Positions 24,044 to 32,655 of a stretch of 64,000 bases of DNA are shown here, piece by piece. The position numbers were made by a program, and so were the translations under genes. How positions within the stretch are numbered: position 1 is the stretch's first letter; each line of letters starts with the position of its first letter. The notes below the pieces were generated by a model, which saw only the letters and a list, made by a program, of their open reading frames with translations, made no database searches and had not been told where the DNA came from. The stretch lies in assembly GCA_000716465.1 (NCBI GenBank), contig JNWL01000010.1:1-64000 (forward strand). Direction: 5' to 3'. The DNA is from Streptomyces bikiniensis. Its GTDB lineage: Bacteria; Actinomycetota; Actinomycetes; Streptomycetales; Streptomycetaceae.

Positions 24044-25618
24044 ATGCCGACCTCCGCAGCCCACCGCGCCGCCCTGCTCGCCGCCACCGCCGTGCTGCTC
24101 GCCGCCGGCTGCTCGGACGGCGGGGACGACGCCGCGGAGCCGCCGAAGGAGTCGGGCCCCAGCGGCCGCCCGGCGCTGACGGCGCAGAAGCTGTCCTGGG
24201 CGCCCTGTCCACCGCCGTCCGCGGCCGAGGGCGGCGGGCCCGCGCCGTCCGCGCTCCCCGGCGGCGGCGCCTGGCAGTGCTCCTTCCTCCAGACCCCGCT
24301 CGACTGGTCGAAGCCGGAGGGCGAGACCATCGAGCTGGCCCTCATCCGGGCCCCCGCCCGGGACGCCTCCCGCCGGATCGGCTCGCTCGTCTTCAACTTC
24401 GGCGGCCCCGGCGGCTCCGGCGTCACCGGCCTGCCCAGCTTCGCCGAGGACTACGAGACCCTGCGCGGCCGCTACGACCTGGTCTCCTTCGACCCGCGCG
24501 GGGTGGGCCGCAGCGACCCCGTCGAGTGCCTCGGCGACAGGGAGCTCGACGCGTACTACGCCCTGGACTTCACGCCCGACGACGCGGCCGAGGAACGGAC
24601 GCTGTCCGACGCGCAGAAGAAGTACGCGGCCGGCTGCGAGAAGGACTCGGGCCCCTCCCTGCCGCACGTCGGCACCGAGAACGCGGCCCGGGACATGGAC
24701 CTGATGCGCCGGGTCCTCGGCGACGAGAAGCTGCACTACTTCGGCATCTCGTACGGCACGGAGCTGGGCGGCGTCTACGCCCACCTCTTCCCGAAGAACG
24801 TCGGGCGGGCCGTCTTCGACGCCGTCGTCGACCCGGAGGCGGGCGTCGAGGACGGCGCCCTCGGCCAGGCGAAGGGCTTCCAGCTGGCCCTGGACAACTT
24901 CGCCCAGGACTGCGTGGACCGGGGCGACGAGTGCACGCTGCCCGGCTCCACCGTCGCCGAGATCGAGACCTTCATCACCGACCTCCTGGCGTCCCTCGAC
25001 AAGAAGCCGATCGCCGGCATCGGGGAACGCAAGCTGACCCAGACGCAGGCCACCAACGGCATCGCGCAGGCCCTGTACTCGAAGGAGTTCTGGACCTATC
25101 TGGAGCAGGGGCTCGACGCGGCCGAGGGCGGCGACGGGGCGCTGCTGCTCTCGCTCTCCGACTCGATGAACGGGCGGAGCCAGAACGGCTCGTACAGCAA
25201 CATCCAGGCCGCCAACGCCGCCATCAACTGCGTGGACTTCAAGGAGCGCTACACCCTCGGCCAGGCGAAGGAGCGGCTCGGCGAGTTCCGCGAGGCCTCC
25301 CCCGTCTTCGGGGACTTCATGGGCTGGTCGCTCGCGGGCTGCTCGCAGTGGCCGGTGCAGGGGACCTGGGAGCACCCGGACGTCTCCGCGCCCGGCTCGG
25401 CGCCGATCCTGGTGGTCGGCAACACCGGCGACCCGGCGACGCCGTACGAGGGCGCGCGGGCCATGGTGAACGCGCTCGGCAAGGGCGTCGGCGTGGAGCT
25501 GACGTACGAGGGCGAGGGGCACGGCGCCTACAACGGCGGCAGCGCGTGCGTGAAGAAGGCGGTGGACGCGTACCTGCTCGACGGGAAGGTGCCGAATTCC
25601 GGGACCGTGTGCAAGTAG
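24044..25618 (+). CDS. Secreted lipoprotein alpha/beta-hydrolase (tripeptidyl-aminopeptidase-like)
   Basis: 524 residues. A signal peptide with lipobox LLAAGC (Cys at about 23) predicts a membrane-anchored extracellular lipoprotein. The alpha/beta-hydrolase core has the oxyanion segment NFGGPGGSGV, the nucleophile elbow GISYGTE, and a C-terminal VVGNTGDPATPY...GEGHGAY that supplies Asp and His. This matches the Streptomyces SlpD/SlpE and tripeptidyl-aminopeptidase group, which trim peptides from protein N termini outside the cell. A very strong terminator follows at once. Confidence 0.88.
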   Translation: MPTSAAHRAALLAATAVLLAAGCSDGGDDAAEPPKESGPSGRPALTAQKLSWAPCPPPSAAEGGGPAPSALPGGGAWQCSFLQTPLDWSKPEGETIELALIRAPARDASRRIGSLVFNFGGPGGSGVTGLPSFAEDYETLRGRYDLVSFDPRGVGRSDPVECLGDRELDAYYALDFTPDDAAEERTLSDAQKKYAAGCEKDSGPSLPHVGTENAARDMDLMRRVLGDEKLHYFGISYGTELGGVYAHLFPKNVGRAVFDAVVDPEAGVEDGALGQAKGFQLALDNFAQDCVDRGDECTLPGSTVAEIETFITDLLASLDKKPIAGIGERKLTQTQATNGIAQALYSKEFWTYLEQGLDAAEGGDGALLLSLSDSMNGRSQNGSYSNIQAANAAINCVDFKERYTLGQAKERLGEFREASPVFGDFMGWSLAGCSQWPVQGTWEHPDVSAPGSAPILVVGNTGDPATPYEGARAMVNALGKGVGVELTYEGEGHGAYNGGSACVKKAVDAYLLDGKVPNSGTVCK

Positions 25619-25633
25619 CGCGAAAAGCAAAGA

Positions 25634-25684
25634 GAATTGCCCGCCGGCCGGAAACCTTGAAGGTTTCCGGCCGGCGGGCAATTC
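25634..25684 (+). terminator. Strong hairpin terminator after the hydrolase gene
   Basis: A 24-base perfect stem with a 3-base loop begins 15 bases after the stop codon (arms 25634-25657 and 25661-25684). It lies between converging genes and could act on both strands. Confidence 0.85.
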
Positions 25685-25712
25685 CGGGGAAATGCCGGCC
25701 CCGACCCGGAGG

Positions 25713-26078
25713 TCAGATCCGCGGACCGTGGCCGTGGTAGTAGCCGCCGACCTGGTCGTGGTAGTCCCGGTTGCCGAGGTGCTTTTCCTTGTCGAACTCG
25801 GGGGCGCTCTTGATCTCGTCCTTCGTCCGGGCGATGTGGACGGTCTCGTTGGCGGTGTCGACGTGCTTCACCGTGCCCGCCGGCAGCAGGACCTCCTTGC
25901 CGAAGATCCAGACGCCGGTGTCGACGACGATGTACTGCGAGTCGACGTCGTTGGAGTGCTTGTCGACCTTCCCGATGTGGCCGTCGGTCGCCTCGACGCG
26001 GTAGCCCGTCAGGTCCGTCCCGGCGTCGTAGCCGGAGGCCGGACCGTAGCTCCACACGTTGTTCTCGGGGGTGGTCAC
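25713..26078 (-). CDS. PRC-barrel domain protein
   Basis: 121 residues from a GTG at 26078 with AGGAGG six bases upstream. The N-terminal ~85 residues fit a PRC barrel (LTGYRVEATDGHIGKVDKHSNDVDSQYIVVDTGVWIFGKEVLLP), a small beta-barrel found in photosynthetic reaction centre subunit H and in RimM. The tail is His/Tyr/Gly-rich (DYHDQVGGYYHGHGPRI). Such proteins are numerous in Streptomyces and often stress-induced; the molecular role is unknown. Confidence 0.88.
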   Translation of the reverse strand: MTTPENNVWSYGPASGYDAGTDLTGYRVEATDGHIGKVDKHSNDVDSQYIVVDTGVWIFGKEVLLPAGTVKHVDTANETVHIARTKDEIKSAPEFDKEKHLGNRDYHDQVGGYYHGHGPRI

Positions 26079-26169
26079 GAGAATCCTCCTGAATCGAATG
26101 CGATTTCCGGGATCTTGAGGTCCGGTCGTCCGACCGGCCCTGCACTCCGCCTCCCTCGGATCCGGCGAC

Positions 26170-27447
26170 TCAAACCCCTGGATTTCCGGGTCGATTCACC
26201 CGGGAACGGCGGGGCGCCCGGGAATCGGGAGGCAGGAGGACGTCTCGTGCCCGGAGCGACGGCGCGGCTTTCCCGGCCCGGAGGTCCGCGTCGTCGCGGG
26301 GCAGCCGCCCTTCGGTCGCCCGGACGAGCAGCGCGCAGGCCGCGAATCCGGCCCCGAGGAGACTGGAGCCCGCCCAGCCGTGGGTGGTGAAGAGGGCGGT
26401 GGTCGCGGCCGCGCCGAGGGCGGAGCCGAGCGAGTAGAAGACCATGTGGCCGCCGATGACGCTGCTGAGGCGATCCGGATGCGCGGTGGTGAGCAGGTGC
26501 TGGTTGCTCACGTGCACGGCCTGGACCGCGAAGTCGAGGACCACGATTCCCGCGGCGAGGAGCCACAGCGACCACGGCAGCTGCGCGATCGCCGCCCACG
26601 AGAGGATCAGCAGGACGAGTGCGAGACCGGTGACCCGACCGGCCCGCCCCGCGTCCGCCCACCGTCCCGCGCGTGCCGCGCCGAGCGCGCCGGCGAGTCC
26701 GGCGACGCCGAACAGCCCGATCCCGCTCTCGCCCAGCCGCCACGGCGCGTCCGCCAGCGGCAGGGCGAGGCCGCTCCACAGGGTTCCGAACGACGCGAAC
26801 AGGAAGAACGCGACGAGTCCGCGCGTCAGGAAGGCGCGCTGTCCGAACAGCCCGCCGAGCGAGACCACGACCCGCCGGTACCCGGCGCGCGGTCCGGAGC
26901 GCTCCTCCGGCGGCAGCGCCACGAGGACGAGGGCCGCGAGTCCGAGCGACAGCACCGCGAGCACGGCGTAGACGCTGCGCCAGCCCCACGCCTCGGCGAG
27001 GGCGCCGGTGACGACCCGCGCGCCCAGGATGCCGACCACGACGCCGGAGGTCACGACGCCGATGTTCCGTCCGCGTTCGGCGGACGGCGAGACCGACGCC
27101 GCATAGGCCACCGCGGTCTGCACCACGACCGCGAACACCCCGGCCGTCGCGAGCCCCGCGAACGCCACCCACGCGGCCGACGCCGAGGCCGTCAGCGCCG
27201 TGCCCACCGCGGTGACCACCAGGTGCGCGGCGACGAGCCGACGCCTGTCGACCACGTCGCCGAGCGGCACCAGCAGCAACAGCCCCGCCAGATAGCCGAA
27301 CTGGCCGGTCGCGACGATCCACCCGGCGAGTCCCGCCGGAACGCCGAGATCGCGTCCCATCGGCTCCAGGACCGGCTGAGCGGCGTAGATGCTCGCCACA
27401 GCGACGGCACACACCACGGCCAGCAGGAACCGCCGCCACGCGTTCAT
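26170..27447 (-). CDS. MFS transporter, drug-exporter type
   Basis: 425 residues with about 12 hydrophobic segments. The N-terminal GxLxDrxxRR-type loop appears as VPLGDVVDRRRLVAAHL between segments 2 and 3. Overall similarity is to the YnfM/EmrD-like exporters. The C-terminal ~45 residues are hydrophilic. Its divergent neighbour is an HxlR regulator, and the 86-base gap carries an inverted repeat, so expression is probably repressed until a toxic compound appears. Substrate unknown. Confidence 0.88.
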   Translation of the reverse strand: MNAWRRFLLAVVCAVAVASIYAAQPVLEPMGRDLGVPAGLAGWIVATGQFGYLAGLLLLVPLGDVVDRRRLVAAHLVVTAVGTALTASASAAWVAFAGLATAGVFAVVVQTAVAYAASVSPSAERGRNIGVVTSGVVVGILGARVVTGALAEAWGWRSVYAVLAVLSLGLAALVLVALPPEERSGPRAGYRRVVVSLGGLFGQRAFLTRGLVAFFLFASFGTLWSGLALPLADAPWRLGESGIGLFGVAGLAGALGAARAGRWADAGRAGRVTGLALVLLILSWAAIAQLPWSLWLLAAGIVVLDFAVQAVHVSNQHLLTTAHPDRLSSVIGGHMVFYSLGSALGAAATTALFTTHGWAGSSLLGAGFAACALLVRATEGRLPRDDADLRAGKAAPSLRARDVLLPPDSRAPRRSRVNRPGNPGV

Positions 27448-27472
27448 CGCACCCCACCCCGATCAGTAGCAG

Positions 27473-27511
27473 ATCGCAACCAATTCGACCGTACGGCATG
27501 ATGGTTTCGAT
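27473..27511. promoter_or_regulatory. Inverted repeat between MFS and HxlR genes, candidate operator
   Basis: ATCGCAACCA (27473-27482) and TGGTTTCGAT (27502-27511) form a 10-base inverted repeat with one mismatch, spaced by 19 bases. The region is A/T-richer than its surroundings and lies between divergent starts. Confidence 0.5.
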
Positions 27512-27533
27512 TCGCAACTCACTGGGAGGTGCC

Positions 27534-27992
27534 ATGTCGCGTGCCCCTACGCGCACCCCGGACCCCGGCTGGACCGACCCCGAATGCCCCGTGGCCCGTG
27601 CGCTCGACCTCGTCGGCGACAGGTGGAGCCTTCTCGTCGTCCGCGACGCGATGGACGGAGCGCGGTCGTTCACCGAGTTCCAGCGACGCACCGGCATCGC
27701 GCGCAACATCCTCAGCGACCGCCTCCGCAAGCTCACCGCCCACGGACTCCTCGCCCAGCGCGCCGCACCGTCGGGCCGTCGCCAGGAGTACGTGCTCACC
27801 GAAGCCGGCCACGACCTCTTCCCCGTGGTCCTCGCCCTGCGGCAGTGGGGGGAACGCCACGCCTTCGCCCCCGGCGAGGCGCACTCCACCCTGGTCGACC
27901 GGCACGGCGCCCCCGTGCCGGAGTTCGCACCGACCGGCTCCGACGGCACCCCCCTCGACGCCGGCACCACCCGCGTGCGGAAGATCCGGTAG
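27534..27992 (+). CDS. HxlR-family transcriptional regulator
   Basis: 152 residues from the ATG at 27534, preceded by GGGAGG. HxlR proteins are winged-helix dimers. The signature is clear: PECPVARALDLVGDRWSLLVVRDAMDGARSFTEFQRRTGIARNILSDRLRKLTAHGLL, including the conserved Cys at about residue 18 of the mature start that often senses electrophiles. Divergent from the MFS exporter, its likely target along with itself. Confidence 0.92.
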   Translation: MSRAPTRTPDPGWTDPECPVARALDLVGDRWSLLVVRDAMDGARSFTEFQRRTGIARNILSDRLRKLTAHGLLAQRAAPSGRRQEYVLTEAGHDLFPVVLALRQWGERHAFAPGEAHSTLVDRHGAPVPEFAPTGSDGTPLDAGTTRVRKIR

Positions 27993-28009
27993 AACCGGCG
28001 GAAGACGAA

Positions 28010-28059
28010 GGCCGGGGGCCGTTCACCACGAGGATCCTCGTGGTGAACGGCCCCCGGCC
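28010..28059. terminator. Perfect palindromic terminator
   Basis: A 25-base perfect inverted repeat meeting at a GGATCC centre with no free loop, extended by GAAGG/CCTTC outside. It lies between the converging HxlR and moeZ genes and can serve both. Confidence 0.85.
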
Positions 28060-28085
28060 GCCTTCGTGAACGCTCCCGCGGGCCC

Positions 28086-29264
28086 CTAGTAGACCGGCTT
28101 CTCGGGCTCGATCTGGTGGACCCAGCCGATCACGCCGCCGCCGACGTGCACCGCGTCCGCGAAGCCCGCGGACTTGAGGACGGCGAGGACTTCCGCACTG
28201 CGGACACCCGTCTTGCAGTGCAGGACGATCCGCTTGTCCTGCGGGAGGTCCTGGAGGGCGGTGCCCATCAGGAACTCGTTCTTGGGGATCAGGCGGGCGC
28301 CGGGGATCGAGACGATCTCGTACTCGTTCGGCTCGCGGACGTCGATGATGTCGATGCTCTCGCCGTCGTCGATCCACTCCTTGAGCTGCTTGGGAGTGAT
28401 CGTCGCGCCGGCCGCCGCCTCCTGGGCCTCCTCGGACACGACGCCGCAGAAGGCCTCGTAGTCGATGAGCTCGGTGACGGTCGGGTTCTCGCCGCAGACC
28501 GCGCAGTTCGGGTCCTTGCGGACCTTCACCTGGCGGTACTGCATCTCCAGGGCGTCGTAGATCATCAGGCGGCCGACCAGCGGGTCGCCCACGCCGGCCA
28601 GGACCTTGATGGCCTCGGTGACCTGGATGGAGCCGATGGACGCGCAGAGCACGCCCAGGACGCCGCCCTCGGCGCAGGAGGGGACCATGCCCGGCGGCGG
28701 GGGCTCCGGGTAGAGGCAGCGGTAGCAGGGGCCGTACTCGGACCAGAAGACCGAGGCCTGGCCGTCGAAGCGGTAGATCGAGCCCCACACGTACGGCTTG
28801 TTCAGCAGCACGCAGGCGTCGTTCACCAGGTAGCGGGTGGCGAAGTTGTCCGTGCCGTCGACGATCAGGTCGTACTGGCCGAAGATCTCCAGGACGTTGT
28901 CCGCTTCGAGGCGCTCCTCGTGGAGGACCACGTTCACGTACGGGTTGATCCCCAGGACGCTGTCGCGCGCCGACGCGGCCTTGGAGCGGCCGATGTCGGA
29001 CTGGCTGTGGATGATCTGGCGCTGGAGGTTCGACTCGTCGACCTCGTCGAACTCCACGATGCCGAGCGTGCCCACGCCGGCGGCGGCCAGGTACATCAGC
29101 GCCGGCGAGCCGAGGCCGCCGGCGCCGACGCACAGCACCTTGGCGTTCTTCAGCCGCTTCTGCCCGTCCATCCCGACGTCCGGGATGATCAGGTGGCGGG
29201 AGTACCTGCGGACCTCGTCTACGGTGAGCTCGGCGGCCGGCTCGACCAGGGGTGGCAGCGACAC
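28086..29264 (-). CDS. moeZ: MoeZ: adenylyltransferase/sulfurtransferase for sulfur-carrier proteins
   Basis: 392 residues. MoeZ adenylates and thiocarboxylates small carriers (ThiS, MoaD, CysO and carriers of natural-product pathways). The E1-like domain has VGAGGLGSP (about 47-54), the zinc pairs Cys180/183 and Cys254/257, and a candidate thioester Cys197. The C-terminal rhodanese domain (about 290-392) has the active-site loop HCKTGVR with Cys350. Full length and intact. It is encoded after the polysaccharide-type operon with a 63-base gap, but there is no functional reason to tie them. Confidence 0.95.
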   Translation of the reverse strand: MSLPPLVEPAAELTVDEVRRYSRHLIIPDVGMDGQKRLKNAKVLCVGAGGLGSPALMYLAAAGVGTLGIVEFDEVDESNLQRQIIHSQSDIGRSKAASARDSVLGINPYVNVVLHEERLEADNVLEIFGQYDLIVDGTDNFATRYLVNDACVLLNKPYVWGSIYRFDGQASVFWSEYGPCYRCLYPEPPPPGMVPSCAEGGVLGVLCASIGSIQVTEAIKVLAGVGDPLVGRLMIYDALEMQYRQVKVRKDPNCAVCGENPTVTELIDYEAFCGVVSEEAQEAAAGATITPKQLKEWIDDGESIDIIDVREPNEYEIVSIPGARLIPKNEFLMGTALQDLPQDKRIVLHCKTGVRSAEVLAVLKSAGFADAVHVGGGVIGWVHQIEPEKPVY

Positions 29265-29327
29265 GGGGACTCCGGTGGTCGGGATGTCAGTACGGTTGTT
29301 CTCCCCGTAACACTGCCACGCCCCTTC

Positions 29328-30074
29328 TCATTCCGAGACACCCGGTCCGATCCGCGAGACGATTTCGTCCCAGTAGCCGGGCAGCGAGTGGAATGGGTCG
29401 GTTTGTCCCGGGCGGCCCGGCCGGTCGGTGAAGAAGATCGTCCCGGCGCCCTGCCAGCGGGCGATCCGCAGGGCCTCGTCGAGGTGGGTGCGGGGGACGC
29501 CGTGCACGAGGTGCACGAACTTCGTCTCCGCGTACTCGGCCGTCCACTCGGCCACCTGCGACCAGCGGTAGTCCGACCAGGCGCCGGAGAAGGTGACGAG
29601 CTGGTCGGCGGTCTCGGCGTACCCGGGGTGCGGGTGGGTGCCGTGGCCGAGGACGAGGTGGGCCCCGCCGCCGAGGACGGTCTCCAGGGTGGCGCAGACC
29701 CGCCGCACCCCGGCCAGGTCGGCCCGGTCGGCGGGGCAGCGGTCCAGGTAGTAGCCGTCCACCTTGTACCAGTCGAGAAAGCGGTGGGCGTCCGTGACCA
29801 GCTCCCCGAAGGGCCGGGAGCCGTGGGCGGCGTCCAGGTGCCCGAGGACCCTGACCCCGGCGTCGCGGAGCTTCCCGGCCGCCTCCAGGCAGTGCGGGTC
29901 GGGGCGGCTGCCCGGCCCGTCCGCGACGTTGAGCACGGCCCAGTGCAGGGGGGTGCCGGGGCGGGTCAGCTCGGCCCACTCGACGGGGGCGAGCAGCGGG
30001 TGGGCGTAACCGGGCACGCCCACCCCCAGGGCCTGGACCGCTCCGGTGGCCGTGGTGCCCGTCAGATGCGACAC
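29328..30074 (-). CDS. Spherulin-4 / GH114-like protein
   Basis: 248 residues from a GTG at 30074 that overlaps the epimerase stop by 13 bases, so the two are coupled. The fold suggested is a TIM barrel: successive strands include LNVADGPGSRPD, VRVLGHLDAAHG, WYKVDGYYLDRCPADR and FVHLVHGVP. Spherulation-specific family 4 proteins are related to GH114 endo-alpha-1,4-polygalactosaminidases and the hydrolase part of PelA. No signal peptide is visible. In this operon it probably trims or edits an amino-sugar polymer, but this is inference. Confidence 0.75.
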   Translation of the reverse strand: MSHLTGTTATGAVQALGVGVPGYAHPLLAPVEWAELTRPGTPLHWAVLNVADGPGSRPDPHCLEAAGKLRDAGVRVLGHLDAAHGSRPFGELVTDAHRFLDWYKVDGYYLDRCPADRADLAGVRRVCATLETVLGGGAHLVLGHGTHPHPGYAETADQLVTFSGAWSDYRWSQVAEWTAEYAETKFVHLVHGVPRTHLDEALRIARWQGAGTIFFTDRPGRPGQTDPFHSLPGYWDEIVSRIGPGVSE

Positions 30075-31033
30075 GCCGCCTCCATCCAGATGTCGGCGAG
30101 CGACTCCTCCAGGTTGATCCGGGGGCGCCAGCCGAGCCGGTCGCGGGCGGTGCGCACGTCGGCCTGCTGCCAGGGGCCGCAGCCGTCGGGGTACGGGTAG
30201 GGGGCGGAGGCCAGTTGGTCGGCGATGGTCCCCTCGCTGCGGGGGGCGCCGATCATCGGGCGCTGCGGGATGCCGTGCGGGGCGTCCAGCTCGTTGAGGT
30301 TGCCGGCGTAGCCGGCGACCCGGGCGAGGACGGCGGCGGCGTCGCGGAGCCGGACCGCGCGGCCGGTGCCGATGTTGACGACGCCCTGGGCGGCGGAGAG
30401 CGAGGCCGCGTGGACGGCCCGGGCCACGTCCCGCACGTCCACGAAGTCCCGCTGCACGCCGAGGCCGCTGAGCTTGAGCTCGCCGTCCCCGGCCTGCATC
30501 GCCCGGCGCATCGCCTCGGCGAGGCGGCCGAGCGGGGAGCCGGCGGGGGTGCCGGGGCCCACGGGCGAGAAGACCCGCAGGACGACGGCGTCGAGGCCCG
30601 AGCCGAGGACGAGTTCGGTCGCGGCCAGCTTGGACACGCCGTACGGGCCGCCGGGGCGGGGCACGGCGTCCTCGGCGGTGGAGGAGCCGGGCTGGCTCGG
30701 ACCGTACTCCGAGGCGCAGCCGACCTGGACGAGCCGGGCGCCGCAGCCGCTGCGGCGCAGGGCCTCGCAGACGGTGGCGACGGCGACGGTGTTGTGCCGG
30801 GTCAGGTCGCGGGCGCCGCCGCGGGTGGTACCGGCGCAGTTGACGACGACTCCGGGGTGGACGGCGTCGAGGAAGCGGGTCAGCGCGCCGGGGCTGCCGG
30901 ACGCGAGGTCGAACCGCACGTCGGCGTCGTCGCCCCGGCCCAGGGCGGTGAGGTGGACGGCCGGGTCGGCGAGCAGCCGGTCGGCGACGAAGCGGCCGAT
31001 GAAGCCGTTGGCTCCGAGCAGTAGCACCCTCAT
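30062..31033 (-). CDS. NAD-dependent nucleotide-sugar epimerase/dehydratase
   Basis: 323 residues, extended SDR fold. The cofactor loop is GANGFIG at residues 7-13 and the catalytic pair is in YGVSK (YxxxK), with the Ser/Thr partner just upstream (QVGCASEYGPS). RDFVDVRDVARAV and a C-terminal GWRPRINLEESL are typical of UDP- or dTDP-sugar 4-epimerases and dehydratases. Middle of a four-gene operon with a PelF-like glycosyltransferase, so it may supply an activated sugar such as UDP-GalNAc. Exact reaction cannot be read from sequence. Confidence 0.85.
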   Translation of the reverse strand: MRVLLLGANGFIGRFVADRLLADPAVHLTALGRGDDADVRFDLASGSPGALTRFLDAVHPGVVVNCAGTTRGGARDLTRHNTVAVATVCEALRRSGCGARLVQVGCASEYGPSQPGSSTAEDAVPRPGGPYGVSKLAATELVLGSGLDAVVLRVFSPVGPGTPAGSPLGRLAEAMRRAMQAGDGELKLSGLGVQRDFVDVRDVARAVHAASLSAAQGVVNIGTGRAVRLRDAAAVLARVAGYAGNLNELDAPHGIPQRPMIGAPRSEGTIADQLASAPYPYPDGCGPWQQADVRTARDRLGWRPRINLEESLADIWMEAACRI

Positions 31034-31175
31034 CGCGCGGCCCCTTCGTGCCGACCGGCCGTTCCTCGGGATTGCGGGGTCATGGTCTTCGTTCTCCTTG
31101 CGGGGTGATGAGAGGGGTGGTGAGGGGGGCGGAGGAGCACGCCCGCGGCGTCGGCTCCGCGGGTGTGCGGGGGGT

Positions 31176-32642
31176 TCACGGGGTGGTGTGGGCCGAGGCC
31201 CGGGCGAGGGAGCCGGTCGCGTGGGCCAGGAGGCCGAGCGCGGCGGCGCCGCAGACGAGGGTGGGGACGGCCCCGGGACCCCAGGCGTCGGTGACGGCGC
31301 GCACCGGGACGGCGAGCGCGTCGAAGCCGGGGACGGGGAGGCGGGAGGTGAGGACGCTCGCGACGGCGAGGACCTCGGCGGCGCAGGCCGCGGCGAGGGC
31401 GGCCGAGGCCGTCTCGGGGTGGCCGTGGACGGTGAGGAGCCGGGCGAGCAGCAGGAGCGCGCCGAGGGCGAGGGCCCCCGGGCCGGCCCCGGTGGGCAGG
31501 AGGAGGACGGCCAGGGCGAGGAGTTGGAGGGTCACGGTGCCGAGGAACAGCGGCCGGACGGCGGCGGCGAAGTCGGCGAGGCCCCGGCTGCCGGTGATCC
31601 GGCGGCGGGCCCGGCGGGCGAAGAGGTGGGCGCACCATGCGGCGGGGGCGACGGCGAGCGCGAGGCCCAGGAGGGGGGCGGGGGTGAGCTCCCAGAGGTC
31701 GTCGGGGCCGCCGGTGAGCACCTCCGCGAGGAGGCCGTCGCCGCCGACCGCGTACGCCAGGAGCCAGAGGGTCCAGAGCCGGGCGGCGGGTACGGTCCGG
31801 CCGCCGGGCGCGCGGAGGGGGCCGCGCCGGACGGCGAGGAGCAGCGCCCCGCCGAGGGCGAGGGCCCCGGCGGCGCCGACGGCGGCGCGTACGGCTCCGT
31901 GGGTGAGGGCGAGTCCGAGCCAGGCGAGCGCGGCGACGGCGCCGGGCGCGAGCACGGCGAGCGCCCAGGGGGCGACGGGCTCGGGCCGGACCTCGGCGGC
32001 GGCCTCCGCCTCCTCCGGGCGGCGCGGCACGCGCGCGTACAGCTCCTCGGCGAGCGAGAAGACGTCCCGGTGCCGGTAGCGCGCGGCGGTCCGGTCGGTG
32101 AACCCCTGCGCTTCGAGCCCGGCGGCCACCTCCAGGGGGTCGACGGCCCGCTCGCACAGCTCCCGGTGCCGGTGCAGGAGCACTTTGACGGGGTCGGCGG
32201 TGCCGTGACGGGGGCGGGGGGCGGGGGGCGGGGGCTTTGCGGCCGGGATCTCGGGCGCGTGCGCCGCCGGAGCCTCGGGCTCCACGGCCAAAGACGCGGG
32301 CCGCACCGCCGGAACCTCGGGCTCCACGGCCAAAGACGCGGGCCGCACCGCCGGAGCCTCGGGCTCCACGGTCGGAGGCGTGGGCGGCGTGTTCGGTGTG
32401 GCGCGGTCCGTCGGGGGTTCGTGTGCGGGCGGCGGTTCGGCGGGGTGTTCCTCGCGGTTCTCCTGGAGTGCGGGGTCGGTCGGGTGGGGCCGCGGGGGTG
32501 TCGCCGTGGCCGCCCCCGGGGCCCGGACTATCCCGGGCGGGGGTTCCTCGACGGTGCCGGCCGTGAGGGCGGGGGTGCCGAGGAGGACCTCGGCACGGGC
32601 GTCCCGGGCTCCGGGGCTCGTCGGGGCGGCGGAGCCGCGCAT
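31176..32642 (-). CDS. Multi-pass membrane protein with disordered N terminus
   Basis: 488 residues from the ATG at 32642, which has GAAGGAG eight bases upstream; an ATG at 32663 is possible. Residues ~40-140 are Pro/Ala/Glu-rich and contain a 14-residue tandem repeat (VEPEAPAVRPASLA). A short folded module follows (DPLEVAAGLEAQGFTDRTAARYRHRDVFSLAEELYARVP), then about ten hydrophobic segments to the C terminus. It starts 13 bases after the glycosyltransferase stop. Position suggests an export or assembly partner, but I recognise no specific family; it does not clearly look like PelG. Confidence 0.75.
   Translation of the reverse strand: MRGSAAPTSPGARDARAEVLLGTPALTAGTVEEPPPGIVRAPGAATATPPRPHPTDPALQENREEHPAEPPPAHEPPTDRATPNTPPTPPTVEPEAPAVRPASLAVEPEVPAVRPASLAVEPEAPAAHAPEIPAAKPPPPAPRPRHGTADPVKVLLHRHRELCERAVDPLEVAAGLEAQGFTDRTAARYRHRDVFSLAEELYARVPRRPEEAEAAAEVRPEPVAPWALAVLAPGAVAALAWLGLALTHGAVRAAVGAAGALALGGALLLAVRRGPLRAPGGRTVPAARLWTLWLLAYAVGGDGLLAEVLTGGPDDLWELTPAPLLGLALAVAPAAWCAHLFARRARRRITGSRGLADFAAAVRPLFLGTVTLQLLALAVLLLPTGAGPGALALGALLLLARLLTVHGHPETASAALAAACAAEVLAVASVLTSRLPVPGFDALAVPVRAVTDAWGPGAVPTLVCGAAALGLLAHATGSLARASAHTTP
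32276..32366 (+). repeat. 42-bp coding tandem repeat
   Basis: CTCCACGGCCAAAGACGCGG recurs with a 42-base period (at about 32280 and 32322), with a third divergent unit. It encodes the 14-residue repeat in the membrane protein. Confidence 0.8.
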
Positions 32643-32655
32643 GGGGGTGTCTCCT

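Noticed and set aside
21086..25681. Very long open frames opposite real genes (for example 1531 codons at 21086-25681, 1551 codons at 45797-50452, 1367 codons at 12714-16817)
   Set aside because: High GC removes stop codons from antisense frames. Their products are Arg/Gly/Pro-rich or Val/Leu/Gly-rich shadows with no domains, and they cross several well-supported genes.
25713..27992. Genomic island carrying the PRC-barrel, MFS and HxlR genes
   Set aside because: No integrase, tRNA, direct repeats or shift in base composition at its edges; strong terminators flank it but that is ordinary.
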